The notes under the pieces are model-generated. The model saw only the letters and a list, made by a program, of their open reading frames with translations, did no database searches and was not told where the DNA came from. Below are positions 16,099-26,300 of a stretch of DNA of 54,373 bases, piece by piece (position 1 is the stretch's first letter; each line of letters starts with the position of its first letter). The stretch is from Gammaproteobacteria bacterium (GTDB lineage Bacteria; Pseudomonadota; Gammaproteobacteria; SZUA-152). The position numbers and the translations under genes were made by a program. Location: positions 1 through 54,373 of the forward strand of contig JAKIUF010000031.1 in assembly GCA_021647705.1 (NCBI GenBank), read 5' to 3'.

Positions 16099-16715
16099 GC
16101 CCTGACCAAAATACCGCGCGCATGTAACAGACTAATAACTTCATCAACACATTCCTCAATGGACTGCGTTCCCGTGTCCACATTTATTTCGGGATTAACT
16201 GGTTCTTCATAGGGTGATGAAATACCGGTGAAGTTTTTGATTTCACCAGCACGGGCGCGTCTGTATAAACCTTTCACATCACGTTGCTCACAAATGGCAA
16301 TGTCGGCGCAGCAATAAATTTCAATGAACTCGCCATGTGGCACCAGCTTGCGCACCATCGCACGCTCAGTACGAAAAGGGGATATGAAAGCTGTCAGGGC
16401 AATCACACCAGCTTCCAAAAACAACTTGGCCACTTCACCGATACGACGAATGTTTTCTTTACGATCATTATCAGAAAAACCAAGATCGCCACTCAGGCCG
16501 TGACGGACGTTATCGCCGTCCAGAACACAGGTACGACTGCCAAGCTGGTGTAACTGCTCTTCCACAGCATGGGCCAAACTGGATTTTCCTGCACCGGATA
16601 ATCCCGTAAACCACAAAATCACACTTTTATGACCATTCTGTTGCTCTCGGCGACTTCTGGTCACTGTCGCATTGTGCCAAACAATGTTGCTGTTACCCGG
16701 TTTTTCATTCGACAT
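16095..16715 (-). CDS. cysC: Adenylylsulfate (APS) kinase CysC
   Basis: CysC phosphorylates adenosine 5'-phosphosulfate to PAPS, the donor for sulfation and the substrate for assimilatory reduction. The 206 residues show the P-loop GLSGAGKSS (about 37-45), [19 protein letters not shown] (APS-binding), [29 protein letters not shown] and [11 protein letters not shown], all family motifs. It is a single-domain kinase with no sulfurylase fused. It lies 44 bases downstream of a Wzz-like gene at the end of a polysaccharide export cluster, not with cysDN or cysHIJ. The context suggests PAPS supply for sulfating an exported polymer (inference), but no sulfotransferase is seen here. Confidence 0.93.
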   Translation of the reverse strand: MSNEKPGNSNIVWHNATVTRSRREQQNGHKSVILWFTGLSGAGKSSLAHAVEEQLHQLGSRTCVLDGDNVRHGLSGDLGFSDNDRKENIRRIGEVAKLFLEAGVIALTAFISPFRTERAMVRKLVPHGEFIEIYCCADIAICEQRDVKGLYRRARAGEIKNFTGISSPYEEPVNPEINVDTGTQSIEECVDEVISLLHARGILVRA

Positions 16716-16759
16716 AATCGATACCCGTAACGTTTGGGGTTTTTCTTTCTGGCAACGCT

Positions 16760-17752
16760 TTACGTTACTTCACTTTGTGCAAGCTGCTGCCTGAAAACTT
16801 TCAGCCCATGCAACAGAAAAACAATAAAAATACCCGCCATTACACTGAGTACTGTACCCAGCACCAAAATCAGGCCACGCTGTGGTCTCACCCTTTTTTC
16901 TGGTGCCAGTGCTGGGTCTATTATTTGCATCACATATTCTTTTTTCACATTAGCCAGCATAATGGCTCGGGTTTGCGATTCAATGAGCCGGTAGATGGCT
17001 TGCTGCATATCCACCACACTGGTCTTCGACAACTGCTGATTAAGATAGTCAATACTCTGCTGTGCTTCTTTGATGGCGGCCTGCCGCTGATGTTCGTTAA
17101 GGCGTGCCACCAACGTATTAGCCCAATGAGCGGCTAATACCGGATCACGCCATTCAACACCCAGAGTCATCAGCCCCGTTTTATTATCTTTACGAATATC
17201 CAGCACATCTTCCGAGAAGGTTTCATACACATCCAGCGTACTGGGCGTTTCACTGCTCAGCCCCCGCGCAAACAATGGCACAATTTTTTCCTGCTGCAGA
17301 AATGGCACCAGAAAAACACGCGATTTTAACGTTGCCAACACCCTGTCCACATCATTACCACCGCCACTCAGGTTGACTCCCGCTAACGAGGCCAGACCAC
17401 CAAATTGTCCAGCCAGCGATGACAGCCCTCCGCTTTTTTCTTCTGTGGACGGGGCCATCACCAATTCGGCACGATAAATCGGTGTTGATAAGAAGGCAAA
17501 GCCTATGGCCAGTAACATGCCGAAAAAAAAGACACTCAATAATACGTGTTTGTATTGAGCCAGCACTCGCCATAAGGCAAGCAAGTCAATGCTGTCATCT
17601 TCTGCATAAGGTCCGACATAATCCGGCCCATAACCGGGAACGGCAACATAACGCACCGACAGCTGGTCTTCTTGACCCTCTGGCAGTTCCGGGGTGGCCG
17701 GATGCTCCTTCCTGGAACTCAATTTGTGAATTTTTAAGTCGGGCTTGTCCAT
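16760..17752 (-). CDS. Wzz/GumC-type chain-length determinant protein
   Basis: An inner-membrane polysaccharide co-polymerase that sets chain length. The 330 residues have a cytoplasmic N-terminus of about 65, a first transmembrane segment ([19 protein letters not shown], about 69-87) and the Wzz domain ([33 protein letters not shown]). A periplasmic coiled coil follows ([72 protein letters not shown]), and the second segment is [21 protein letters not shown]. The PxxP-like region before it ([10 protein letters not shown]) is typical. No tyrosine kinase domain is fused, unlike Wzc. It lies 40 bases after the SLBB export gene. Confidence 0.9.
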   Translation of the reverse strand: MDKPDLKIHKLSSRKEHPATPELPEGQEDQLSVRYVAVPGYGPDYVGPYAEDDSIDLLALWRVLAQYKHVLLSVFFFGMLLAIGFAFLSTPIYRAELVMAPSTEEKSGGLSSLAGQFGGLASLAGVNLSGGGNDVDRVLATLKSRVFLVPFLQQEKIVPLFARGLSSETPSTLDVYETFSEDVLDIRKDNKTGLMTLGVEWRDPVLAAHWANTLVARLNEHQRQAAIKEAQQSIDYLNQQLSKTSVVDMQQAIYRLIESQTRAIMLANVKKEYVMQIIDPALAPEKRVRPQRGLILVLGTVLSVMAGIFIVFLLHGLKVFRQQLAQSEVT

Positions 17753-17792
17753 TGATTAATCATTCTACGTCAATTTTTCTTGTGTGGGTCAC

Positions 17793-20669
17793 CTAAAAAA
17801 TACCCACCGCGTTCCAACTCGCCGCTGCAATACCAATTTGATAGATGATCTGGCTGACATTGGTCCACAAGGTCAGAGGTTTCATACGCTCCGCGTCCAG
17901 AGGTACCACAATGGTATCACCAGGGCGCACCTCCAGATTAGTGCCGAACCAGTTTGTGCTGTGGCTGGGCACCACTGCCCCATTAGCTCGAACCACATAA
18001 ACACGGTCTTCGTCGGCGCGATACGTCATACCTCCGCTGCGGTTAATGTACTGTTGTACACTGCGGCCTTCGCGGAACAAGTGCGAGGTAACGTGCTGCA
18101 CTTCGCCGAGAATGGTGACCTCCTGGGTCAGCCCAGGAACCATTAGCTTATCACCATCCTTGAGCAGAATATCCTCTTCAAACTCAATATCTTCTTCATC
18201 CTCATCCCTGTCCCAACCGCTGTTGCGACTGGCCAACAGCAGGGGCAAATCGATAACCAGTCGCCCTACTGCTTTGGTAGCCTTGAGCTGCTTTAACAGC
18301 GAGCCAGCCATACCTGCCGAGCGCTGGGTTTCATCGCTGGCTTGTGCCTTTTCCAGATCAATGGCCGCCAGATCCGATTCCAACCGTAAACTCATGGCAT
18401 CCAGTTGGTCCTGTTCTTTTTTACGCAGACTCTCACGTAAAAATACCGCGCCCTCGGCAAAAGCCTCTTCGGTCAGGCCACCCGCCCGTTCAAGCAATTC
18501 CAGCAATGTTTCACCTCGCTTCACCGGGTAACTGCCGGGAAAACGTACCTCTCCTATAATTTCCACCACACGCTGAGCTGTCCAGTTAGGTAAGCGTTTG
18601 ATGTGCAGAGAGTCATAAGATCGCAAACGAAGCTGGTCTTCTGTTTTATTCCACTCGGCTGCCGACATGAAGGCAGCCAGTTGAACAGAAACATGATGTG
18701 TCAGTCGTCCCTTTTCCTGATCAATATGATATCGGCTCAATTCTGCTTCCAATGTATAAGCTGATTCAGTAAGGCCGCCTGCGGCCCGCAACAAATCGGC
18801 TACGCCCATATTTTTTTCCAATGGGTATTCACCGGGTGACTTCACCAAACCACTGACACGCACCACTGCCGTCGGCGCGCCACTGTTTGCCTGTTCCTTG
18901 ATTTGCACAATCACCGATCCCAGCAACACAGAACGATCATCATCTTTTGAAAATACATAAACTTCATCACGCGGACTGAGTAACGTATCGCCTGCAGCAA
19001 GATTATCCGGAGCAGAATCGGGTGTGCTGATATCAAATGACTGTGCTGCCAGATAGCGGCCCTGTGCATCTTTGCGCATCAGCAATACATAACGTGTGTC
19101 ACTATTCGCCGTTATATCTCCAGCAAAGCGCAGTAAATCACGCAAACGCATTTGGGCCGCCAACGGGTATTCACCTGGCCAGCGCACGTTGCCCGCAATC
19201 TGCACGATGGTTTCCGGGCGTTCAAAATTCGCTTGCTGCCGCAGCTCCTGTACCAGCGTCGCAAGTATCTCATTACGTTCCTGCTCTGCCTCAAATGACA
19301 AGCCGAACACAAAAACCCGGTCGCGGGATTGCAATGTTAAATCTGCCGCAGAGTCCGGAGTAGCAAAAATCTTATCCAGGCGCGAGACCAGCACTTCAAT
19401 AATGCGATCCGGTTGCCGTTCACGACGGATCAGCACCATGCGTAAATCGGGCTCAGGCAACAACGCCTTAATTGAAGGAAGAACATCAGACACACGCATG
19501 TTGGCATGCCATTGCAATTCACCGGGGCGCTGCACATGGCCTGATATAAATATCGCATTTTCCATACCGTCTAATACGGAATAAACACGCAGTACATCAC
19601 CGTTTGTCACGGGCTGTGCAACGGAGAGCGCAGACGACAAATCAATGTCAATAACGGATTTTTCACCCATGGCATTGATACGCTCCAACTGACTCTTTAC
19701 TTGATAAGCCGTGGGCAACATGCCACCTGACATGGTCAGCACCTGCTGTATCGTGCGTTCTTTTTTCAGCTCATAAATAGCGGGCCGACGCACTTCCCCG
19801 TCAACACTGACGGTATCGCCAACGGGCGGTACAAAAATCACATCACCCGGTTGCATACGTGCATCGGCACTGGTATCACCACGCAGTAATAAATCATACA
19901 GATCCAGTTGCTGAATCAATTTACCACGCCGTTTGAGTTGTACATTACGTAGCGAGCCGATAGGCCGCACACCACCACTGACAAACAACGCGTTGGTCAT
20001 AGTGGACAACGAACTCACCGTGTACGCGCCGGGTCGATTGACATCACCCAGCACAAAAATGCGCATGGAGCGCAGCTCCCCAAGAGAAACATGAATCTGC
20101 ACACCCGGCATTTGTTCTTTGATGCGCCGTTGCAGGTCATTTTTCAATTCATCAAAACGCATACCAGTAACCGCGATGGGGCCGATACCTGGAAACTGTA
20201 ACAGTCCCTCACGATTAACCATCAATTCATGCTGCTGGTTTTCTTTACCGTACAATTGCACCTGCACGGTATCTCCAGGGCCAATAACATACTCAATGGG
20301 AATGGGAATTTCAGTGACCGGTGAAAAGGTGGTGGGTACACCCGCAAACAAATCGTAACCAAAGGGTTTGAGTGCATTATCCACCGTTGCGAGTCCCATA
20401 ACACTGTCTTCCCGCATGGGCATAGGCACAACCACTTCAGGTTGTTCCAGCGGTATCACCTTGTCGGCACCGGGTGTCTTTTTAAATGTCTGTAGTAACT
20501 CCGCTTGCTGCTCAGGAGATAACTGATCCAGCATTTGCATCTGCTGCGCCGACGGTACAGCAGCCTGCGATACAGCAGAAATCAACAGAACAAATAATGC
20601 GCAAAGTATTGCTGAGCCACGACGCCCGGCAACATGAATCAAAAAAATTTCTCGCAAATCGATAAACAC
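17793..20669 (-). CDS. Multi-SLBB polysaccharide export protein (Wza-like)
   Basis: An outer-membrane or periplasmic export protein for capsule or exopolysaccharide. At 958 residues it is far longer than Wza (about 380) because several SLBB (beta-grasp) domains repeat. A signal segment (AILCALFVLLISAVSQAAVPSA) comes first. The poly-export domain follows (EYVIGPGDTVQVQLYGKENQQHELMVNREGLLQFPGIGPIAV, about 125-205). After that come six or so SLBB units with the recurring pattern VxGxVxxPGxYxL (FVLGDVNRPGAYTV; ISGHVQRPGELQW; IAGNVRWPGEYPL; VSGLVKSPGEYPL; IIGEVRFPGSYPV; ILGEVQHVTSHLF). It ends in VRPGDTIVVPLD. No lipobox is seen. It is 49 bases after yjbH, in the same transcript. Confidence 0.92.
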   Translation of the reverse strand: MFIDLREIFLIHVAGRRGSAILCALFVLLISAVSQAAVPSAQQMQMLDQLSPEQQAELLQTFKKTPGADKVIPLEQPEVVVPMPMREDSVMGLATVDNALKPFGYDLFAGVPTTFSPVTEIPIPIEYVIGPGDTVQVQLYGKENQQHELMVNREGLLQFPGIGPIAVTGMRFDELKNDLQRRIKEQMPGVQIHVSLGELRSMRIFVLGDVNRPGAYTVSSLSTMTNALFVSGGVRPIGSLRNVQLKRRGKLIQQLDLYDLLLRGDTSADARMQPGDVIFVPPVGDTVSVDGEVRRPAIYELKKERTIQQVLTMSGGMLPTAYQVKSQLERINAMGEKSVIDIDLSSALSVAQPVTNGDVLRVYSVLDGMENAIFISGHVQRPGELQWHANMRVSDVLPSIKALLPEPDLRMVLIRRERQPDRIIEVLVSRLDKIFATPDSAADLTLQSRDRVFVFGLSFEAEQERNEILATLVQELRQQANFERPETIVQIAGNVRWPGEYPLAAQMRLRDLLRFAGDITANSDTRYVLLMRKDAQGRYLAAQSFDISTPDSAPDNLAAGDTLLSPRDEVYVFSKDDDRSVLLGSVIVQIKEQANSGAPTAVVRVSGLVKSPGEYPLEKNMGVADLLRAAGGLTESAYTLEAELSRYHIDQEKGRLTHHVSVQLAAFMSAAEWNKTEDQLRLRSYDSLHIKRLPNWTAQRVVEIIGEVRFPGSYPVKRGETLLELLERAGGLTEEAFAEGAVFLRESLRKKEQDQLDAMSLRLESDLAAIDLEKAQASDETQRSAGMAGSLLKQLKATKAVGRLVIDLPLLLASRNSGWDRDEDEEDIEFEEDILLKDGDKLMVPGLTQEVTILGEVQHVTSHLFREGRSVQQYINRSGGMTYRADEDRVYVVRANGAVVPSHSTNWFGTNLEVRPGDTIVVPLDAERMKPLTLWTNVSQIIYQIGIAAASWNAVGIF

Positions 20670-20718
20670 AATAATGCTCTCATTCCGTACAACGGTTTTA
20701 TTTTGTTACCGATAACGC

Positions 20719-22887
20719 CTATTTATGAAAAGCCGACAACAAATGACGACCACTCCAATCGAATAACAGGGGATCTTCCACGATAGTGTATAAATCACCG
20801 GGAGATTTTACCATCTGCCCCACATCGCGTGTCCATGGCGAAATGGCAAAGCGCGCGACAGCCTGAGTATCCCGGGTCAACATGCTCCCCAGGGGGATGG
20901 AAAGAAAAATGCCTTTGTCATTATACGGATCATCCGGGCTACCCGGCGAGGTGATGTCCCGCCCGTCTGTGACCGTATACCAGGCACCAATACGCACACC
21001 GGAACGAAAACGGCGTTGTATTTCATAACGCACACCGACATCCTTAGCCAGAAAACGCCCGCCGCGCGCAGTAAACGTCAAACCCTGTTGTTGCAGACGA
21101 TAATGTACAGCTGCAATCGCGGTGGTGGTACGGTAATCACGAAAACCAAAACCGCCATCGGTATTCCGTTGGCGCAAGGTATCCACACTGAAATCCATAG
21201 CCCAGGGACTGGATTTGGAAAAATACAACAACTGGCCACCCAGCCCGGCAAACATACGCTCATAATAGCCTGCCGAGGCACGGGCATAAAAACGGGGCCG
21301 TAATTGTAAATACTGGTTCAGCATCAGCTGGTCAAGAATAAACTGGCCATCACGGGTGTAATCACCCACATCAGAACGCACATGGGGCAGTACGCTATTA
21401 GAACGATCCTCTACTTTGCTGACATCCTCCAACAGACGCAAACGCAACCCGCCCTGCACAAACAAGCCACGTCCCAGTTGCCGGGTATATGTTGCCAATG
21501 CAAAAGTCTCATAACGCAACGCACCGTTAGCATCGTTAAAATAGATACCGGCGTTAAGGGGAATAAAGCGCACCCGATCCAATGCACGGCTCTCACGGCG
21601 CAAACTGAGAACATGGCCTTCCTCATTAGGTACCCACTGGAAGTGTTCAAAGGATTCTGTTTTTTTAGAAATGGGAGGTTGTGCTGCTGATTGACGCTCA
21701 GTAAGAGCAGGAGCTCCGGCCAGTTGTTTCGCGGCATCAGGACTGCTGTAACTCACTGTTATACCCTTGAGCAACTCACCGTAAGTGACGTTACCGGCAA
21801 AAAAACCTTCCAACAAAGGTAAATCATGAAAATCATAAGTCACCAGCGCCAGATCTGTGGGTGTAAACCAAGTAATGTGAATGGCATCGAGGTCACGCGG
21901 ACCCAACGACAACACCGTGCGTAATGCACGGCCGACAGCACGAGCCACCAGAGAGATACGCCGGTGAGCAAAACCCATGTGCAGTTCTCGGCCCACCAGT
22001 AAAATTTGCACGTTACGAAAACCCTGCTGCTCCAGAGCCGCAATCAGCTGTTCGCGTGATTCGGAAGAACCGCGCCATGTCAGCAGATCTACTCGCTCGA
22101 TTTTTGCCATAAATGGTGGAGGTTCATCCACCTTGGGAATAAACTCACGCTGCATCAACGGGATGGAAACATAAGCGTTAAGCCCCACATCCCCACTCTG
22201 CCAAGCCAGCCGCCCACCCAACCAGCCCCAGCGATAACCGATGGAGAATGTATCTGCACCCTTGCGCCTGACTGCGCCACTGGTGGCAGCAAAGCGGTCG
22301 TTGGCATAATCCGTAGCATCGTATTCATAAACCAAATCAAAACCGGGGGCCCAGTCAGGCTGGTATTGCAGGCCACCAAAACCGCCATCGAGGCGTCCCC
22401 GCCCCAGACCCAGACTAAAGTCCACTGAAGCAAACTGCTTACTCATCACCACAAAATCCGCATCAAACACCCGAGTACCCAAAAAATCCCAGGTGCCTAC
22501 GCTGATTGCAGGAAGATAACGCTGCTCTTGTAACAACAACAACTTGGCATCGAAAGCCTTGTCTTTAAACGTGCCGAAGTTGGGATTCGTCAATCCCCGG
22601 GTCTGGCTCACCGAAGTATACCGCGCACCCAGCTCCAACCGTGGGAAAACACTCAAACTGCTCCAAAAGGCTCGGTAGGGTTCAAATCGGCTGAAACCAA
22701 AACGCAGTGAGCCATCCTCCGCCACTCGCGCCGTTGGCATATTCACCAAGCCGGTTTGTCCTGCTTGAGTAGGGGTAGCCAGCGATGCGGCAGACAACGG
22801 CAAGCTGCCCGTCCATAACACAGCACACAGTAAAATATCGTTAAGCCTCTGCCTGCCGGACATGTGATTATTTTTCGCCCACACCAT
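20719..22887 (-). CDS. yjbH: YjbH family exopolysaccharide-associated outer membrane protein
   Basis: A 722-residue YjbH/GfcD-type protein, predicted as an outer-membrane beta-barrel lipoprotein-like partner of polysaccharide secretion. A signal segment (LLCAVLWTGSLPLSAASLATPTQAG) precedes the diagnostic GLVNMPTARVAEDGSLRFGFSRFEPYR, the conserved start of the family. The body is rich in Tyr/Phe/Arg strands (FDLVYEYDATDYANDRFAAT; RFYARASAGYYERMFAGLGGQLLYF). The LGRGLFVQGGLRLRLLEDVSK and GVRIGAWYTVTDGRDI motifs occur near the end. In E. coli, yjbH ends the yjbEFGH operon; here it sits between a YjbE-like gene and the SLBB gene. Homologues of YjbF/GfcB and YjbG/GfcC are not present as separate genes. 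Confidence 0.92.
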   Translation of the reverse strand: MVWAKNNHMSGRQRLNDILLCAVLWTGSLPLSAASLATPTQAGQTGLVNMPTARVAEDGSLRFGFSRFEPYRAFWSSLSVFPRLELGARYTSVSQTRGLTNPNFGTFKDKAFDAKLLLLQEQRYLPAISVGTWDFLGTRVFDADFVVMSKQFASVDFSLGLGRGRLDGGFGGLQYQPDWAPGFDLVYEYDATDYANDRFAATSGAVRRKGADTFSIGYRWGWLGGRLAWQSGDVGLNAYVSIPLMQREFIPKVDEPPPFMAKIERVDLLTWRGSSESREQLIAALEQQGFRNVQILLVGRELHMGFAHRRISLVARAVGRALRTVLSLGPRDLDAIHITWFTPTDLALVTYDFHDLPLLEGFFAGNVTYGELLKGITVSYSSPDAAKQLAGAPALTERQSAAQPPISKKTESFEHFQWVPNEEGHVLSLRRESRALDRVRFIPLNAGIYFNDANGALRYETFALATYTRQLGRGLFVQGGLRLRLLEDVSKVEDRSNSVLPHVRSDVGDYTRDGQFILDQLMLNQYLQLRPRFYARASAGYYERMFAGLGGQLLYFSKSSPWAMDFSVDTLRQRNTDGGFGFRDYRTTTAIAAVHYRLQQQGLTFTARGGRFLAKDVGVRYEIQRRFRSGVRIGAWYTVTDGRDITSPGSPDDPYNDKGIFLSIPLGSMLTRDTQAVARFAISPWTRDVGQMVKSPGDLYTIVEDPLLFDWSGRHLLSAFHK

Positions 22888-22914
22888 TTACCGTTGAATG
22901 CAAAAAATCAGATA

Positions 22915-22947
22915 CAAAAACGCCTCTGGCCGGTAAGGCCAGAGGCG
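22915..22947 (-). terminator. Strong intrinsic terminator after the YjbE-like gene
   Basis: On the minus strand a perfect 11-bp stem (CGCCTCTGGCC 22921-22931 with GGCCAGAGGCG 22937-22947, five-base loop) is followed by a U-run (the plus-strand AAAAA at 22916-22920). It lies after the small secreted-protein gene and before yjbH, inside the cluster. It should therefore limit read-through and make the small gene the most expressed one. Confidence 0.88.
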
Positions 22948-22983
22948 TTAATAAAACAAACCCTGTAGTAGAAAGATAAAGAA

Positions 22984-23280
22984 CTAATGACTTGAGGTGC
23001 TGGAACCGCCACCAGAGCTTGCCAAGGCAGCAATCGCGCCTGCGGCCAACGCACCAATAGCCACCATAGTACCAGTACCCATCGCCGCTGCCGAACTCGC
23101 TGCACTGCCTGCTTCTTCTGTACCTGTAGTGGTGTTCGCAGCACTCGTATCTGCCTCCGGATCCGGAACAGTCGCGCTGGCACCCGCACCAATAGCGGCG
23201 GCCAACTGAATGTCCTCTCCCGCAGAAGCAAAGTTACTCAGTGCTAAACTAACAGCGACAGCGATAAATAATTTTTTCAT
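22984..23280 (-). CDS. YjbE/GfcA-like small secreted Ala/Gly/Thr-rich protein
   Basis: The 98-residue product starts at the ATG at 23280, which has GAGGG about eight bases upstream; the longer frame has no site. A cleavable signal (MKKLFIAVAVSLALSNFASAGED) leads to a low-complexity Ala/Thr/Ser stretch. A hydrophobic Ala/Gly segment (GTGTMVAIGALAAGAIAALA) and a Gly/Ser tail (SSGGGSSTSSH) follow. This layout matches YjbE/GfcA proteins that precede yjbH or gfcD in enterobacterial polysaccharide operons, whose role is not clear. It is followed by a strong terminator, then yjbH. Confidence 0.75.
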   Translation of the reverse strand: MKKLFIAVAVSLALSNFASAGEDIQLAAAIGAGASATVPDPEADTSAANTTTGTEEAGSAASSAAAMGTGTMVAIGALAAGAIAALASSGGGSSTSSH

Positions 23281-23365
23281 CTTGTTTCCCTCAAAAATAA
23301 CCGTCCATGCCCCCGAATATAACACTACTATGTTAACGCTGCATGAACCATATGCCCGCTTTTAT

Positions 23366-26300
23366 TCAACCTTTATATTCAGAGAAGGCAAAGTGAGTAA
23401 TCTGTATCCCGCTCTCTCTTCGTTCTATCTGGATCCACAGCGGTCCTTGATAATGATCGCGTTTATTTTGACCGTTAGCCTGTACTTCAACATTATAAAT
23501 ACCTTCACCTCGGGCAATATCGCCATCCCATGTCCATCGCACGTCTTTAAAGGCTATCGTTCGGAATGAAGTACCATTAAACAGTCCAACATAATCTTCC
23601 CGAATACCCTTTACCGTAGCTCGATCATTAGTTTGGGCATCTTTTGCAAAAAGTTTCATGAAAGCTTCAATGTCGCCCGCCGCATAGGTGCTAATAAGCG
23701 TGCTCAATAATGCGTCCAGTTCTTTTTCTGGAATATGGCTAATAGGATTCGCGCCTACACTCGATTTGCCTGCATCAATTACAGGCTGCGTTTCCGCACG
23801 TTCAGTCACCACAACATTGGACGCGTAATAACGAATGATCTGTAACTCACCAGAATGACTTTCCACCTGTAGTGTCACGTCCCCATTTTCTTCATAGGTA
23901 GGCTGCCCATCCTTGCCCTGCACCGAAACCATATATTGCCCACCGCCACGGACATAACCGGTTTTTTGTTCCCAACTCATATTTCTAAATTGCATGCTAC
24001 GCCCGGTGCTACTTTTGAATAACGTTTGGTATTCACTTCGCACACCGGCTATATCAATCGATTTATTAGTACGCACTACAGGTGAATACAACCCTAACAG
24101 CGTATTCAAATCACCCGCTTGATATGCGGTAGTAAGCACCGTGAGCATTTTATCCAGGCTTGCAGGGCTGATCAGGCCAACTGATGCTGCCTGTGCAGCC
24201 GCCTTCGCTTTTGCCTCTTCCGCTGCCTTTGCCTGCGCTTTAGCGACGGCTTTTGCCTTGGCCTGCTCCTCTGCTCGAGCCTTGATTTCAGCCTCACGCT
24301 GGCGCTTGGCTATCGCTGTCGCTCTTAGTCTCGCTTGTGCGTCTGCTTTTGCGTCTGCTTTTGCTTGTGCGTCTGCTTTTGCTTTTGCTTGAGCCTCTGC
24401 TTCTGCCTTGGCTACCTCAGCTTGCGCTGCCGCTTTGGCAGCTTCTTCAGCAGCACTTGATAACAAAGCTGCCTGAGCTGCCTGTACCATTTCTAATGTC
24501 GCTACGTCTTCGTCGCTATTGACTTCATTAGCCAGTGGTTCCACTACAGGGGCAACAGCCGGTTTCGTTACCGGTTCTGCTACAACCACTGGCGCACTCG
24601 GCAAGCCAGCGGCCATTTCTGGCTCAGCGTCTCTCGTCATTTTGATTTGAGTCAACCACAAAACAAATACAATGACCGCAACACCAGCAATCAACATCAT
24701 ATTGCGAACGGTTGGGGCTGTGCGTGTACCCTCAGCAATCATTTCATTCGCATTCGCAGGCGGAGGACGCAACCCCGAATTAGTCGCACGGCCCATATTG
24801 GGCGACAAATCCAGATCTAATTCCTCTTCGAGATCCTCAACATCACTTGAAGGTTTCGCAATTTCTTCCGGGCGTGCTGTTATTTCAGAGCGACACAGAC
24901 ATTCATAAGCTGCGCCCACTCGTGATACACCACTTTCATCATTAAGCTTTTTATCCTGGCGTAACAGTTTCATCAATAAACCGTAGTGCGCTTCCACCTC
25001 GGTTAGGCTTGCATCCGATGCAAGACCTAATACACGAAAATCATCTCCGCCCGGTAAAAACAACACACGGCGCACAAAGAAGCGTACAGCCGCTCGCAGC
25101 ATGGCGGGGGAAATTCCCATTACAGCAATTTGACGCAAACCCAACAACATCTGGTCTTCGGCAATCGCCAACTCCAAAATCGCCTTAATACCTTTAGGTA
25201 GAGGCTGACTGGGATCGTCCAACCCCGGAAAACTCCGTGGTGAACGATGAAAAGCCAACACCAAACGCAGAATTTTGCGTAATACCACTTCTTTAGGATC
25301 TCCCGGCGCATCCGGCAGCGGTGCCATCACGCTCGGCGAAGGCTGATTGGCAGGACGTTCTGCCGTTGTTTCGGGCATGCTTACAGCAGCCTCTCTACCA
25401 CCGGCAATAACTCGAAAGCGCTCCATTTCCGCAGGCGCGTTGTTATTGCTGTCATCAATTTCAATATCATCCGGTTGCGCCTGCGCCACATGCTGCATCC
25501 ACCCATCATCAGGCATTACACGCTCCATCATGCCGCCATCTTCTGGGAAGGGAACAGCCACAGCAGCATGGCTGCTGTCGATATCCACAGTCTCAGGTTC
25601 ACGTGGTGAACTAACATCCGGTTTATCTATGTTAACTTCCCCAACTTCAACTCCCTGTGCGGGAACAGAGTCAGCAGCGGCTGTTTTGGATACACCGTTT
25701 ATTGCTTGAGGCGCATCCGCGGTTTCGTCAGGCACAATGTCAGGTAATACATCTGTGTTTATTTTTGCGGGCCGGGCAATTGGCCTACCAGAAATCTCAC
25801 TTTGCAACTCATCGGTAACTTCATGTAGTACATCCGCATTAATCGTATGCAGTTCTTCAAGGCTGCTAAACAGCAAAACCCGATCACATAACATATTGAT
25901 GCGTCGCGGCACACCCTCGGTATACCGGTAAATAATCTCAAACGCTTCATCGGTAAAATGGGGATCATCATTCCACCCAACATGCGCCAAACGGCTCTCC
26001 ACGTAGTTTTGACATTCATCTTCACCCAGCGCACTGAGGTGATAATTGGCAATCACACGTTGACGGAGTTGTTCCAGATCTGGGTGATCCAGCATTTGAC
26101 GAAATTGCACCTGACCAAGCAGGAAAGTCTGTAGCAACGCCTGCTCACCCACTTGCAGGTTAGAAAGCATGCGTAATTCTTCCAGCGAGCGGGCAGGCAG
26201 ATTCTGAGCCTCGTCCACTACCAGCAGTACCCGCTTGCGCTCACGGGAACGGGCCATGAAAAAAGCTTCCAGGGTTTTCAGCAAACCTGCCTTATCTTGA

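Noticed and set aside
24141-24522. Ala/Ser- and Leu-rich plus-strand frames
   Set aside because: They are the antisense shadow of the Ala/Lys/Glu-rich coiled coil of the ATPase gene.
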